DNA from: an uncultured Haloferula sp.
Lineage (GTDB): Bacteria; Verrucomicrobiota; Verrucomicrobiae; Verrucomicrobiales; Akkermansiaceae
Assembly (NCBI GenBank): GCA_946481625.1
Contig: CAMLOZ010000307.1
Location: forward strand, 1 to 5,112
Direction of reading: 5' to 3'
Length of the DNA stretch: 5,112 nt
The notes under the pieces were generated by a model. The model had not been told where the DNA came from, did not search any database, and saw nothing but the letters and a program-made list of their open reading frames with translations. The translations under genes and the position numbers were made by a program. Of the stretch, positions 4,736 to 5,112 are shown one piece after another. The first letter of the stretch is position 1, and the number at the start of each line of letters is the position of its first letter.

Positions 4736-5112
4736 CTATTTGAAGAGGGCGTTGCGGAGGAGGGGTTGGGAGTGGTCGGCATCCCAGTAGCCGAAGCCGG
4801 CCTTCCAGTCCCACATGGCCCAGGGCATGCGGCGGTGTTCGGCGGCGGTTCGGAAGTCGCGGATGTAGCGCTCGCGGCTGGCGGGGTCGGCTTCCTTGAA
4901 GCAGCCGAATTCCCCGATGTGGATGGGACGCCCGAAGTGCTTGGACCATTCGGCGGCATCGTCGAGCAGGAGTTTGAAAGTAGCGGCGGTGCAGGGGTTG
5001 TCGCTCCCCTTGCGGGTGTTATAGGCCTCCAGCCAGGCGGCGAGGCCGGTGTTGTCGCGGAGGGATTCCGGCAGGGGGACCGGCCGGGGCGGCGGGCCGG
5101 GGTACGAGATTC
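4736..5112 (-). CDS. Glycoside hydrolase family 5 (cellulase-like), C-terminal part
   Basis: The frame runs from the right edge (first full codon at 5110-5108) to TAG at 4738-4736 and gives 124 residues; the N-terminal part, with any signal peptide and the acid/base glutamate, lies beyond the window. RPIHIGEFGCFKEAD at 61-75 carries the GEFG motif of family 5 (clan GH-A) enzymes, so E67 is the likely catalytic nucleophile at the end of strand beta-7. PWAMWDWKAGFGYWD at 96-110 fits the beta-8 region with its substrate-binding tryptophan. The protein ends HSQPLLRNALFK, as expected at the close of the barrel, so no carbohydrate-binding module follows. Family 5 hydrolyses beta-glucans, mannans and related polysaccharides by a retaining mechanism; the substrate cannot be told from this part. 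It is not coupled to mntR: a terminator and 285 bases separate them. Confidence 0.87.
   Translation of the reverse strand, partial: ISYPGPPPRPVPLPESLRDNTGLAAWLEAYNTRKGSDNPCTAATFKLLLDDAAEWSKHFGRPIHIGEFGCFKEADPASRERYIRDFRTAAEHRRMPWAMWDWKAGFGYWDADHSQPLLRNALFK

Noticed and set aside
4594..4959. A 121-codon minus-strand frame over the end of the glycoside hydrolase
   Set aside because: It is out of frame with the family 5 motifs GEFG and WAMWDWKAGFG and runs through the terminator and the inverted repeats.

Overview
The window looks like chromosomal DNA from a high-GC Verrucomicrobiota-type bacterium; a Luteolibacter-like relative is my guess, made by inference. Three things suggest this: a PEP-CTERM (exosortase-type) sorting tail, several start codons without a Shine-Dalgarno sequence, and the mix of an ECF-type sigma factor, lineage-specific hypothetical proteins and a family 5 glycoside hydrolase. 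No rRNA, tRNA, CRISPR array, transposase or phage gene was seen.

Layout. Positions 1-420 (+) hold the C-terminal end of an unrecognised Gly/Thr-rich protein. Positions 494-2507 (+) form a tight three-gene operon: a membrane-anchored protein with HEAT-like helices, an ECF-like RNA polymerase sigma factor (joined by a GTGA overlap), and a bitopic membrane protein in the anti-sigma position (joined by an ATGA overlap). That last protein ends in a PEP-CTERM signal. Positions 2739-3455 (+) encode a single-pass membrane protein of unknown function, followed by a strong hairpin terminator. Positions 3810-4031 (+) encode a 73-residue protein whose first 42 residues closely copy the N-terminus of that membrane protein. 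The two genes also share a promoter-proximal sequence and a pyrimidine-rich leader without a Shine-Dalgarno site.

On the minus strand, 4049-4450 encodes a manganese-responsive MntR/DtxR-family repressor with all expected metal ligands, convergent with the small gene. Positions 4736-5112 hold the C-terminal end of a family 5 glycoside hydrolase that runs off the right edge, with its terminator directly after the stop. Between these two minus-strand genes lies a REP-like cluster of inverted repeats.

The genes most likely to work together are the three at 494-2507, as a sigma/membrane-regulator signalling unit. The paired proteins at 2739 and 3810 look like members of one lineage-specific family with a shared N-terminal module and perhaps shared regulation. 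MntR and the glycoside hydrolase appear to be independent transcription units. The best candidates for something undescribed are the PEP-CTERM-tailed putative anti-sigma factor and the duplicated N-terminal module with its upstream element.
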